From Spirulina subsalsa PCC 9445 (GTDB lineage: Bacteria > Cyanobacteriota > Cyanobacteriia > Cyanobacteriales > Spirulinaceae), in NCBI RefSeq assembly GCF_000314005.1, contig NZ_JH980292.1, positions 668,517-732,516 of the forward strand: 64,000 nt of DNA, read 5' to 3'. A program made the translations under genes and the position numbers. The number at the start of each line of letters is the position of its first letter. The stretch's first letter is position 1. This document shows positions 45,338 through 53,689 of this stretch, piece by piece. The notes under the pieces were generated by a model, which searched no databases, was not told where the DNA came from, and saw only the letters and a list, made by a program, of their open reading frames with translations.

Positions 45338-45636
45338 GGAGTCAAAAAAGCAAAATGAATCCGAGGGTGTAGTTTGTCGGACACTCGTTGTCCTCCCTTG
45401 AGATGTTGTTCCACAATCTGAGGAATATCATTGGACTGTAAGCGACAATACCATGTTTCCTCGGGGATAAGGCGCAGATTAGGGCCCAGGTTACACTGCC
45501 CTAAACACCCACTGGGGACAATCTCCACATCTTCGGGTAAGTCGGCCTCTTGCAAAGCGGCTAAAACCTCCGCCCCTCCACGTTCTAGACAAGTGGTATA
45601 TTGACAGACCAGTATTTGACGTTGATTGGGAGTCAT
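45334..45636 (-). CDS. Thioredoxin-like [2Fe-2S] ferredoxin domain protein
   Basis: The 100-residue protein resembles the thioredoxin-like [2Fe-2S] ferredoxins (NuoE C-terminal type). It has the cluster cysteines CQYTTC and GCLGQCNLGP, in the C-x4-C..C-x3-C arrangement, and the sequence ILVCQYTTCLERGGAEVLAAL. Stand-alone members are common in cyanobacteria and their redox partner is unknown. It lies just after the cyclase gene on the same strand (21 bases), but there is no evidence for a joint role. Confidence 0.75.
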   Translation of the reverse strand: MTPNQRQILVCQYTTCLERGGAEVLAALQEADLPEDVEIVPSGCLGQCNLGPNLRLIPEETWYCRLQSNDIPQIVEQHLKGGQRVSDKLHPRIHFAFLTP

Positions 45637-45657
45637 GAATCTATTCCCCTAGAGTTG

Positions 45658-46659
45658 TTACAAAACTTGATTGTCCCAGAGCAATTTATCGAGCAGAAAG
45701 TTATCTAAATCTTCAAAACTCGACGCATAGGTAATCGTTGGAATTTCATAGCCTTTCAGGTGTACGGTGTATTGTTTAAAGCGTTGTTGGGCGGTAGGGA
45801 TGCTGTCTAAATAACCATAGGTGGTTTCTCCTAATGCCACATCCCGTTGTATTTGTTTAGTGCAGGATTCTAGACGAAAGGCTGTGTTTACGGTGTCACC
45901 GATGGCAGTATAGTCTGGGCGATCGCCGCTTCCGGTATTGCCCACCATGGCGTAACCTGTATTAATCCCTGCACCAATGCGCAGGGGGAAGGGGAGGGGG
46001 TAATGAGAGGTTAAATCCGTGGTCATTTTATTGAGATCACTAATGGCCTGGAAAATCTGCACGACTTCCTCTTTGGCGATCGCACTTTCCCCATGAAACC
46101 AAATCGCCATCACGGCATCCCCAATATATTTATCCACCCAACTCCCGGAATACCGGAGAATATCCCCCGCTTGTCTAAACCAATCCCCAATTAAATTCGA
46201 CAGGGTTTTATCATCCAATTGACGAGCTAATACTGTAAAATCCCGAATATCTACGACCAACACCGACATTAAGCGGCGAACATGGAGGATTGAAGTGGGA
46301 CTGTCTTGATTCTCCTGGTTAGGATTCCCACCCAAGGCTGTTTCTTGTTGGGCTAGATTATAAAAAATCATTTCAGTCTGACCAAAGGCAATATGATCCT
46401 TATGTTGCAGCGTTACCGGAACATTTACCCGACGACCATTGACAAAGGTTCCATTGCGACTCCCTAGGTCAATCAAATAAAACTCCCCATTGTCCGTCTG
46501 TTGTACCATAGCATGATGACGCGATATCCAAGGGTCAGGAATCACGAAATGGCTATCAGCATTACGGCCTACTGTCCAATTGTTTTTTCCCACTAACGGG
46601 AGATAACGATTCCCACTAGAGGTTTGCAGCAGTAGGTAGGGGGTAGATCCCGAACTCAT
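45658..46659 (-). CDS. FHA-domain adenylate cyclase (class III)
   Basis: The 333-residue soluble enzyme has an N-terminal FHA domain (G31-R32, S46-R47-H48, N69-G70; about 28-95), which binds phosphothreonine, and a class III cyclase domain (about 128-295). The metal aspartates are D137 (VVDIRDFT) and D181 (YIGDAVMAIW). The adenine-selecting pair is K177 and D249 (DYTAIGDTVN), and the transition-state residues are N258 and R262. All are present, so it should make cyclic AMP from ATP. The FHA domain implies control by a Ser/Thr kinase. Confidence 0.88.
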   Translation of the reverse strand: MSSGSTPYLLLQTSSGNRYLPLVGKNNWTVGRNADSHFVIPDPWISRHHAMVQQTDNGEFYLIDLGSRNGTFVNGRRVNVPVTLQHKDHIAFGQTEMIFYNLAQQETALGGNPNQENQDSPTSILHVRRLMSVLVVDIRDFTVLARQLDDKTLSNLIGDWFRQAGDILRYSGSWVDKYIGDAVMAIWFHGESAIAKEEVVQIFQAISDLNKMTTDLTSHYPLPFPLRIGAGINTGYAMVGNTGSGDRPDYTAIGDTVNTAFRLESCTKQIQRDVALGETTYGYLDSIPTAQQRFKQYTVHLKGYEIPTITYASSFEDLDNFLLDKLLWDNQVL

Positions 46660-46777
46660 AGCGGGAAGGAGGGGTGAAGATGGACGTTAACAAGAGAAGA
46701 ACACACTAGGTCAATTCTAACCAATCTGGGTCATTAATCCCTGCTCAGAGCTTTCTGTGCATTTAATCGAGATGCCC

Positions 46778-47518
46778 CTAAGCACAGTAAGCCACAAGCC
46801 AAAATAACCCATCTACAACAATGGTACTTAAAACGGCTCCACCGAACGCCCACCCAGCCAAATTCTGTTTCTGTAAACCCCACACCCCAATACTGAACAA
46901 TGCCAGAATCAACCACATTCCACAAAGGATTCCCCAAGGATGGTTAATTTGGGCGATCGCACGGTGTAAAATCTCTCCCACCCCATCGGGCGAAACCTGC
47001 ATTACTTGCCGCCAGTAGGGGATCAAGCCCGTCAGATAAAAGTAAACATCAGTGATGGCGGTGCCAATGAGAGAACCTAAGTAGAACCAGTTCCCGATCT
47101 TACCCCAACCTTGTCGTAAACACCACAACGCCCAAGGCAGTGCGATCGCCTCAATGGGTAAATGAATAAACGGATTCTCCCGAAACCATCCCCAGTAAAT
47201 CGATCCCGCTAACCAACTCCAACTAAACCCCAGAATTAAATCCCCCCAGATCCGCGTTTTCTGACCCCTTCCTAGGCCCCACGCTAAAACCCACCATATC
47301 CCCGTTAACCCCAGACTTAGCCACGGCAAAACTCGCACCAACGGCGCTTGAAAAAACACCGGCACCGACACCAAAAACGCCGCCGCCCCTAACATTAAAA
47401 TCCTGAGACGTTTGGACTGATCCGGAGGCGGCAGCACCCTCTTTAAAGGGTCTGACGACACCTGATAATCTGTCACCCAGCCTGAAGAGTCCAGAGAATA
47501 CCAAAGATTGTTCAACAA
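46778..47518 (-). CDS. DUF3120 membrane protein
   Basis: The 246-residue cyanobacterial membrane protein matches DUF3120. It has six or seven membrane segments, with the conserved stretches SWSWLAGSIYWGWFRENPF, HLPIEAIALPWALW and GTAITDVYFYLTGLIPYWRQ. The family occurs in nearly all cyanobacteria and has no known role. The ATG at 47518 is supported by the family start region only loosely. Confidence 0.78.
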   Translation of the reverse strand: MLNNLWYSLDSSGWVTDYQVSSDPLKRVLPPPDQSKRLRILMLGAAAFLVSVPVFFQAPLVRVLPWLSLGLTGIWWVLAWGLGRGQKTRIWGDLILGFSWSWLAGSIYWGWFRENPFIHLPIEAIALPWALWCLRQGWGKIGNWFYLGSLIGTAITDVYFYLTGLIPYWRQVMQVSPDGVGEILHRAIAQINHPWGILCGMWLILALFSIGVWGLQKQNLAGWAFGGAVLSTIVVDGLFWLVAYCA

Positions 47519-47736
47519 AATAATTTTAATTTTTGTAACTTATCTTTACTTAACTCAAAAATATAGCACCTCACGGCTGAAAGGGAATAGGGAGTCAGGA
47601 GTTGATTAGCATTCCCAATTCCCAATTCCCAATTCCCTGCCCCCTACTTGTCAGCCTTGCCCCCTCTCATTCCTTGTTCAGTAAGCCCGTTACGATGTAG
47701 AATGGAAGGTTGCTGACTATAACAAAAAGAGGTACT

Positions 47737-47907
47737 ATGGCAGTTCCTAAGAAACGAACATCTAAAGCGAAAAAGAACCAACGGAAAGCGACTTGGAAGC
47801 GGAAAGCCACCCTAGCGGCGCAAAAAGCTTTATCTCAAGGTAAATCCGTCTTGTCGAGTCAATCCAACAGTTATGTCTATCAGACCGAAGAAGACGACGA
47901 GGATTAA
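47737..47907 (+). CDS. rpmF: 50S ribosomal protein L32
   Basis: A 56-residue L32: [20 protein letters not shown] is the family N-terminus, then [17 protein letters not shown]. There are no zinc cysteines, as in the cyanobacterial and plastid type. The ATG at 47737 has an AGAGG site. A longer frame from 47710 is not credible. It is apart from the main ribosomal cluster and has its own terminator. Confidence 0.94.
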   Translation: MAVPKKRTSKAKKNQRKATWKRKATLAAQKALSQGKSVLSSQSNSYVYQTEEDDED

Positions 47908-47914
47908 CATACTC

Positions 47915-47943
47915 TCCCAGCATACCCGTTAGGGTTGCTGGGA
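47915..47943 (+). terminator. Hairpin terminator after rpmF
   Basis: TCCCAGCA pairs with TGCTGGGA and inside it ACCC pairs with GGGT around GTTA, twelve pairs with a single bulged T. It starts eight bases after the rpmF stop codon. The downstream T run is poor, but the stem is strong. Confidence 0.68.
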
Positions 47944-47950
47944 AAGTGTG

Positions 47951-48220
47951 TCAATCAATGAACAAATAATCTTCCACTTCCGGGGGGGCGTTCATCTCCT
48001 GCAACGTCTTCCATCCAGCCTCCCAGAGATGGGGGTCTTTGAGTTGTTTCGCATTGACCCAGAAACGTACATTGGGGTCACAAGAGGCCACCATTTCTGC
48101 AAAGACCCATTTTCCCTCATTTTTGCGGTTTAACACTTGGAAATGTCGCCATCCCCAAGTTTTTTGAGTTGCTGTCCATTTTGACCCCACTAAGTGGGGA
48201 AATTTCTGTTTTTTCGCCAT
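47951..48220 (-). CDS. TIGR02450-type tryptophan-rich protein
   Basis: The 89-residue protein has the pattern of the small tryptophan-rich family TIGR02450: LVGSKWTATQKTWGWRHFQV and SCDPNVRFWVNAKQLKD, then WEAGWKTL. Six tryptophans occur in 89 residues. It is soluble and the role is unknown. It stops eight bases from the rpmF terminator and lies four bases from the next gene upstream (48224), so the two are probably cotranscribed. Confidence 0.8.
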   Translation of the reverse strand: MAKKQKFPHLVGSKWTATQKTWGWRHFQVLNRKNEGKWVFAEMVASCDPNVRFWVNAKQLKDPHLWEAGWKTLQEMNAPPEVEDYLFID

Positions 48221-48223
48221 AAT

Positions 48224-48658
48224 TCAAGGGAGATATTTCTGCACCACATCCCACCCCGTCAGGGTGACAAAAACCAAGCCCAGCAGTAAAAATAAATTGG
48301 TCGTGAGATGGAGCGATCGCGCTTGTGGCCATTTCCCGATACGCGTTGCCGTCCAAGCTGAGAATAACACCAATCCCACCACCCCAATCCCCGCCAGCAA
48401 GTGGGGAGAATGACCCAGACTGCCATAATATCCCAACGTACCAATGATCCCAATACTCAGCAACACCAACACCAACAGCACCAAAATCACCCCGAGGGTA
48501 TAGTGTAGCGGACGCAACCAACCCGGACGGGGTTTTTTCATCCAGCGTTGTCGCACAAACCAGAATCCTGTTGTTGCCAACAGAACATAAAGCGTCACAG
48601 ACAAACCCATTGACCACGCCGCAATTTTCCACAGCCAGAGAAAAGAAGGAAGATCCAC
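48224..48658 (-). CDS. DUF4079 membrane protein
   Basis: The 144-residue protein has four membrane segments (about residues 9-32, 48-72, 82-106, 118-138) and fits the DUF4079 family, a cyanobacterial and plant cytochrome-b561-like group. Histidines in the segments or at their ends (H52, H83, H86, H117) could bind heme, but this is inferred. It is followed directly by the tryptophan-rich protein gene (three-base gap). Confidence 0.68.
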   Translation of the reverse strand: MDLPSFLWLWKIAAWSMGLSVTLYVLLATTGFWFVRQRWMKKPRPGWLRPLHYTLGVILVLLVLVLLSIGIIGTLGYYGSLGHSPHLLAGIGVVGLVLFSAWTATRIGKWPQARSLHLTTNLFLLLGLVFVTLTGWDVVQKYLP

Positions 48659-48806
48659 AGAACTCCAAGGGCAAAAAGTACCCGAACGAGAAAATGGGGG
48701 CGCAATACTTGCACCCTCATCTGTATTTTAAGGCGTTATGGGGAGGCCTCGACCTCAGCCCGGTTAGGAAAACTTGGCGAATAGAGATTCAAGGATTAAC
48801 CGACAA

Positions 48807-49169
48807 TTAGCAAGTGGCAACAGCCAAAGGCGTGGAACTCCGAGCGTGGATAGTGTCAGGAATGCCTTGAGTCGGTTCTAACACAGACTCCTCCAAACTC
48901 ATTCCGTCTTGATCATCATCAATTCTGAGACGCTCACAGGGGATCGTGTCTGACAGAATAGCACTCGCCATCATTCCTGTATGAATCTCTAGCAGAGAAC
49001 TGGGTACGGCTTCAAAGACTAGACGTTGACCGGGAAAAACAACACGCTCAAAATACCAGTTTGGTATATTAGTGATTCGGGCGATTTGGATCTGGCTGGT
49101 TGCATTGACATAGCAGCAAAGTAGAGCCTTTTGTGCATTATTGGGGATGGGATCAAAAATCTGAGCCAT
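48807..49169 (-). CDS. DUF1830 family protein
   Basis: The 120-residue protein has the DUF1830 pattern: KALLCCYVNATSQIQIARIT, then NIPNWYFERVVFPGQRLVFE and LLEIHTGMMAS. The family is restricted to cyanobacteria and has no known role. The C-terminal tail of about 40 residues (after CERLRI) is less conserved and may be disordered. It is a lone gene, followed by a gene-free stretch. Confidence 0.85.
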   Translation of the reverse strand: MAQIFDPIPNNAQKALLCCYVNATSQIQIARITNIPNWYFERVVFPGQRLVFEAVPSSLLEIHTGMMASAILSDTIPCERLRIDDDQDGMSLEESVLEPTQGIPDTIHARSSTPLAVATC

Positions 49170-49548
49170 AACAACTACTAAAGCCGTCTTCTATAAAAGT
49201 TTACTATTGCTTTCAGGCTATAACCTAACACTTCCCGATCCTAATTGGCTGTAAACACGACTACCAATCTATATTTTCTTGCGGGAGCTTTGATGGCTTC
49301 ATATCTACAAAACTAAAATCATTAAAGGGTTTCAGGGGATTGAGCAAAATCTGTGTTAAGGAAAACCAGAGGATCTCCCAGTAGACAGGGGAAGGCTACG
49401 GGCAGAGGATGTTAGAGTGAAGTTATGTGAATGATTCTCCCTCTCTGATGAGATCCCCCCGGCAAGAGGTAGTTAGATCCGTAACTTCTCCCTTCCCAGT
49501 GCATTGATGGGGAGCAACTAAAAAAACCTAATTTAAAAATCCTGTTAG
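49170..49548. other. Gene-free stretch of about 380 bases
   Basis: The stretch between the divergent DUF1830 and radical SAM genes holds no credible frame, tRNA or named riboswitch. Short pairings (for instance GGAAGGCTACGGG and CTCCC runs near 49388-49480) are weak. Promoters for both genes should lie here, but no strong -10/-35 pair stands out. Confidence 0.5.
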
Positions 49549-51138
49549 ATGATGACGACTAAAATTCTCTACGTCCGCCTACCCTGTAACCCGATTTTTC
49601 CCATTGGTGTAGTCTATTTGGCCGATCATATTCATAAGCAATTTCCCGACGTAGAACAGCGTATTTTTGATCTCGGCACCGTGCCACCCCTCGAATTCAA
49701 CCCAACCCTAGATCAGGTGGTGGATGAGTTCCAGCCTAATTTACTGGTGTTCTCTTGGCGAGACATTCAAATTTACGCCCCCGTCGGAGGACGAGGAGGA
49801 AATCCCCTCCAGAATGCCTTTGAGTTTTATTACGCCAAAAACCCCTTAATTCGTCTGCGCGGGGCGTTAGGAGGTTTAAAGGTAGCAACAGCTTATTATG
49901 GCGAATTATGGCGCAATCTGGGCTTAATTAAGCGAGGGTTGCGACGGGCGAAACGCTACTGTCCTCAAGCGCGGGTTGTCGTCGGTGGGGGTGCAGTCAG
50001 TGTGTTTTATGAACAGATGCAGCAGTTACTCCCTCAAGGGAGTATTGTGTCCGTGGGAGAGGGGGAAACTCTGCTAGAAAAACTCCTGCGGGGGCAAGAT
50101 TTAAGCAGTGAACGCTGTTATGTGGTGGGGGAAAATCAGCCTCGGGAGCGTATGATTCATGAAGAACCCACCCCTCTGGAAAAAACAGCCTGTAATTATG
50201 ATTACATTGAGTCCATTTGGCCGGCTTTTGAGTATTATCTCCAAGATAATGATTTTTATATTGGGGTACAAACAAAGCGGGGCTGTCCTCATAACTGCTG
50301 TTATTGTGTTTATACGGTAGTAGAAGGGAAACAGGTACGGATTAATCCGGCCGATGAGGTGGTGGCAGAAATGCGCCAATTGTATGATCGAGGAATCCGT
50401 AATTTCTGGTTTACCGATGCCCAATTTATTCCGGCTCGCAAGTTTATTCAGGATACGGAAGAATTGCTGGAAAAAATCATTGATTCTGGGATGGAAGATA
50501 TTCACTGGGCGGCCTATATTCGAGCGGATAATTTAACCCCGAAACTCTGTGATCTCATGGTGAAAACGGGGATGAATTACTTTGAAATTGGGATCACCAG
50601 TGGCTCTCAAGAATTAGTCCGCAAGATGCGCATGGGCTACAACCTACGCACAGTTTTGGAAAATTGTCAAGACCTAAAAGCGGCAGGTTTTAATGATTTG
50701 GTTTCGGTGAATTATTCCTTTAATGTGATTGATGAAACGGTGGAGACGATTCGGCAAACCATTGCTTATCATCGGGAATTAGAACGAATTTTCGGGGCGG
50801 ATAAGGTGGAGCCGGCGATCTTTTTCATTGGTTTACAGCCTCACACTCATTTAGAAGGTTATGCGTTAAGTAAGGGGATTCTCAATCCGGGGTATAATCC
50901 CATGAGTTTAATGCCTTGGACGGCGCGAAAGTTGCTCTGGAATCCTGAACCGTTGGGGTCATTTTTCGGTGAGGTTTGTCTACAAGCTTGGCAACAAAAT
51001 CCCAATGATTTTGGGCGGGAGGTGATGAAGATTCTGGAGGAACGTTTAGGCTGTGCGCCGTTAGAGGAGGCACTGAACGCACCAATCCAAGAGGAACAAC
51101 GGGGGAATTTAAGGAAGGAGTTAGTCGCGTTGACTTAA
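49549..51138 (+). CDS. Radical SAM protein with an N-terminal B12-binding-like domain (high-light acclimation type)
   Basis: The 529-residue protein has an N-terminal Rossmann-like domain (ILYVRLPCNPIFPIGVVYLA; VVVGGGAVSVFYE; about 1-200) of the B12-binding type but without the DxHxxG cobalamin motif. A radical SAM core follows with the cluster motif C246-x3-C250-x2-C253 (RGCPHNCCYCVYTVV). It matches a cyanobacterial group often named photosystem II high-light acclimation radical SAM protein. That name is from memory and the reaction is not established. The ATG at 49549 has no strong ribosome-binding site. Confidence 0.72.
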   Translation: MMTTKILYVRLPCNPIFPIGVVYLADHIHKQFPDVEQRIFDLGTVPPLEFNPTLDQVVDEFQPNLLVFSWRDIQIYAPVGGRGGNPLQNAFEFYYAKNPLIRLRGALGGLKVATAYYGELWRNLGLIKRGLRRAKRYCPQARVVVGGGAVSVFYEQMQQLLPQGSIVSVGEGETLLEKLLRGQDLSSERCYVVGENQPRERMIHEEPTPLEKTACNYDYIESIWPAFEYYLQDNDFYIGVQTKRGCPHNCCYCVYTVVEGKQVRINPADEVVAEMRQLYDRGIRNFWFTDAQFIPARKFIQDTEELLEKIIDSGMEDIHWAAYIRADNLTPKLCDLMVKTGMNYFEIGITSGSQELVRKMRMGYNLRTVLENCQDLKAAGFNDLVSVNYSFNVIDETVETIRQTIAYHRELERIFGADKVEPAIFFIGLQPHTHLEGYALSKGILNPGYNPMSLMPWTARKLLWNPEPLGSFFGEVCLQAWQQNPNDFGREVMKILEERLGCAPLEEALNAPIQEEQRGNLRKELVALT

Positions 51139-51256
51139 TTCTGTTAGAGGCAAAAGTCGGTAATAGATAATGGGTAAGAGGTAATAAGTCTTAATTCCTC
51201 GTCTCTCCCCTGCTCCCCCCCTGCTCCCTGTTCCCTATTCCCCAACAACATTCACT

Positions 51257-52588
51257 ATGCGCCAAGGTTCTATACTGCAAAAACTGGTCACGGCTCACGA
51301 GGGGACGAATCGCCCTCTCCATTTGGGGGTGTATTATAAAAATACTCTCGTCGCCCTGTGTCATGCTTTAGAGGATTTTATTTTAGACTCAGACAGCGCC
51401 CCGGTGGTGATTGCGGCGTTTCAACAAGGGAAATGGTATCTAGAGGAAGCCAATCGCTATGGGGAATTGGCGGACAAGGCGAGTCAAATTGCGATTTTAG
51501 CGACGCTGGGGACGGGATTTGGGGAACATTCGACTTCAACGCGGGAGAATGTGGCGTTGGTGAGTTTGCAGCCTGATGATCCGGTGGCGCAAGAGTGGCA
51601 TTTAATGATTTTATCGCCGACTTATAGCGCGATGGTGTTGTGTCAGGAGTTGTCTGAGGCGGATTATGGGGCGTTAGGGCAACCGGAGGAAGATTTAGAG
51701 CGGAAGTTTTACGGGTTTTGGACGTTTGAGACGGAGTTAGTGCGGGAAACGGTGGAGTTGGCGATCGCGCATATCGGCCAATATAACCCCCAACTCCAGC
51801 ACCAGTTAGGGGTGCAGGTGTCTAACATTCTCGCCTCTGTCCAAGATTGTCAACGGGATGACCTCAATCAGGTGGTGTCTCGGGTGGTGGATTATCTCCA
51901 TCGCACCCATGAACAAAGCCATTTACCCGATGCCCCCCGCTTTGCCCAAGGGGTGGATGATAACTTACTGTCGAATGAGATGCAGGCCTTTCTGCGCATG
52001 GCCGAATTAATTGATCAAGCGGATGCTTTGAATCCCAATGCAGCCGCAGAAGTCGCTGCACTTGGGGAGGCAATGGGGCAGTTATTAGACCTTCGGGCCT
52101 GGCAAATCAAGCGTTTACGACTAGCGGCCTTGTTGCACCGTTTAGCGCCCCTAACGGGGGTGATGGTGGAGGACGATGTGAAATCAAAAGCCCAGTTAGA
52201 GGTTTTAGCGAAACAGGGGATTCTCCCGAAGGCGGCGGTTTTGCGGATTATGCCCCAATTTCAGGCGATCGCCAATATTATCATCCATCAAACCGAGGCC
52301 TGGGACGGTTCAGGACAACCCGACGGCCTCTCCTACGATAGCATCCCCCTAGAGTCCCGTATTATCGCCTTAATCGCCTACTTCCAAAAACGCAGCCTCG
52401 AACACCAGCAAGCCGGGTCAGAACAGCCTCTCAGTGAGGCTTTAGCGGACTGCAAAGCCCAGGCTAACCGGATTTTTGATCCCAAACTCGTAGAAGCCCT
52501 AGAGTTGCTCAAATTGGGCCTAGAACAGGGGATGAGTTTAACGGTCAGTCCCCCCAGAATTGCGGCCGGGATTTGGTCGATTGAGTAG
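51257..52588 (+). CDS. DICT sensory domain protein with a degenerate HD-GYP domain
   Basis: The 443-residue protein has an N-terminal DICT domain (about 1-175, with VVIAAFQQGKWYLEEANRYG), a linker, and a C-terminal region like HD-GYP cyclic-di-GMP phosphodiesterases (about 250-420). The catalytic HD is replaced by HR (AALLHRLAPLTG), the HHExxDGxGYP motif reads HQTEAWDGSGQPDGL, and the downstream helix is DSIPLESRIIALIAYF. It is therefore likely catalytically dead and may bind the nucleotide or a partner. It follows the radical SAM gene by about 120 bases on the same strand. Confidence 0.72.
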   Translation: MRQGSILQKLVTAHEGTNRPLHLGVYYKNTLVALCHALEDFILDSDSAPVVIAAFQQGKWYLEEANRYGELADKASQIAILATLGTGFGEHSTSTRENVALVSLQPDDPVAQEWHLMILSPTYSAMVLCQELSEADYGALGQPEEDLERKFYGFWTFETELVRETVELAIAHIGQYNPQLQHQLGVQVSNILASVQDCQRDDLNQVVSRVVDYLHRTHEQSHLPDAPRFAQGVDDNLLSNEMQAFLRMAELIDQADALNPNAAAEVAALGEAMGQLLDLRAWQIKRLRLAALLHRLAPLTGVMVEDDVKSKAQLEVLAKQGILPKAAVLRIMPQFQAIANIIIHQTEAWDGSGQPDGLSYDSIPLESRIIALIAYFQKRSLEHQQAGSEQPLSEALADCKAQANRIFDPKLVEALELLKLGLEQGMSLTVSPPRIAAGIWSIE

Positions 52589-52628
52589 GGATTAGCGCAT
52601 CGCCCTAAGATGTTCAATGAATCTGCGA

Positions 52629-52860
52629 GTGAACTACCCCACCCTGCCGAGGCGCGAGGATGGAGCTTCCTGATTCAATGGGAAGTGCTTTCTATACCGA
52701 AATATAGCGAGTCTTATCTTCCCTCCCCAGGCAGAAGTCCTAGTTCCTAAGACCCAAATTTTCTCTTGCAACACAGCCCTTTTTAGCTTGGTTTTCGCTT
52801 TGGGAGTTAGTGGTCAAGTCCATCCGGTCCCTGCAAGCGAGGAAGGGGAATTCCGCAACA
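52629..52860 (+). repeat. Transposon-end-like motif with structured non-coding stretch (possible orphan omegaRNA)
   Basis: GTGAACTACCCCACCC (52629-52644) closely matches the left-end motif of the IsrB element read on its own strand (GTCAATTACCCCACCC). It is followed by GGATGGAGCTT, as GGATGGGGCTT follows there. The next ~200 bases have no gene but several stems: CTTCC/GGAAG around 52666-52685, CTATA/TATAG (52692-52707) and CTTGCA/TGCAAG (52765-52837). An IscB/IsrB-type gene would be expected next but is absent. It may be a decayed element or a stand-alone guide RNA gene. Confidence 0.42.
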
Positions 52861-52866
52861 TTTTTG

Positions 52867-53640
52867 TTAAATTACGCTCTCTAGAGAGCCAAACATTTGA
52901 TCTAACTGCTCCAAATTGGGTTCAAACTCTGCCCCCGTGCCTTGATTGAGACGGGCGATGATCTCGGCTAAATAGGAGGCGTACTGTTCAGCAAAAGTGA
53001 TTTCATTAGCGGAGTCAGGGGGAGTGGGGAGGAGATCCGTGTTTAGGGGAATTTGGGCGGAAATGTAGTATTGACCATCCTCTGTTAAGCCTTGGAAGGT
53101 GTAGAATAGACCATCAGACCGGATGGGACTAACATCAAAGGCGTAATAGGTAATGTAGCGAATGCCCGCCCCTCCAGCAAACTCGATATACTGGGGTTGG
53201 GCAAAGAAGACTTGACTGGCGGCTACTTGGGGGAGGTAGGGGAGAGTTTCCTGAGTTTCGAGGTTGGGGCGATCGCGCAGAAGGGTTTCTAGAGCCGCTT
53301 TCTCACCCTCAAACTCAAAGGCGGCAAAGGATACAGTCGGATAAACTCGCACCACAGCATCCCCTTGAGGGGAAATATTGGTTAGGGTAAATTCTTCATG
53401 GGCGGGGGTTTCGTCGTCCGGGGGAGTTTCGGGATTGAGGGGGATTTCCGCCACATCCTCCACCGTTACAGAAGACTGGGGAAAGGGGTTATTGAAACGG
53501 AGCGTCTGGGATTCCACAACCGCCCCAGAGGTACTGTTTCCCGAACCGGTGGCAAAGGGGCTATTGTCGCAACTGCTTAAGCCCAAACCCGTTAGGATTC
53601 CCAAGAGAGCGATCGCCCCCATTCCACGTTGTAAACTCAT
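52867..53640 (-). CDS. Lipoprotein of unknown function
   Basis: The 257-residue product has a lipoprotein signal peptide with the lipobox GLSSC (about residues 19-23), so it should be anchored to a membrane and face the periplasm. The rest is acidic with no family that I recognise; it has blocks FTLTNISPQGDAVVRVYPTV, QYIEFAGGAGIRYITYYAFD and ANEITFAEQYASYLAEIIARL. I chose the ATG at 53640; a frame that runs to 53730 overlaps the upstream gene and would hide the signal peptide. It lies 49 bases after the stop of the other lipoprotein gene, so the two probably form an operon. Confidence 0.68.
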   Translation of the reverse strand: MSLQRGMGAIALLGILTGLGLSSCDNSPFATGSGNSTSGAVVESQTLRFNNPFPQSSVTVEDVAEIPLNPETPPDDETPAHEEFTLTNISPQGDAVVRVYPTVSFAAFEFEGEKAALETLLRDRPNLETQETLPYLPQVAASQVFFAQPQYIEFAGGAGIRYITYYAFDVSPIRSDGLFYTFQGLTEDGQYYISAQIPLNTDLLPTPPDSANEITFAEQYASYLAEIIARLNQGTGAEFEPNLEQLDQMFGSLESVI

Positions 53641-53689
53641 AACCACCCCCCCAATCAGCATTAAGTTTGATTGTACCGCGAAAAGACTC

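Noticed and set aside
49170-49548. tRNA gene or cobalamin riboswitch in the gap before the radical SAM gene
   Set aside because: No cloverleaf with the conserved GGTTCGA-type T loop and no B12-box is present on either strand.
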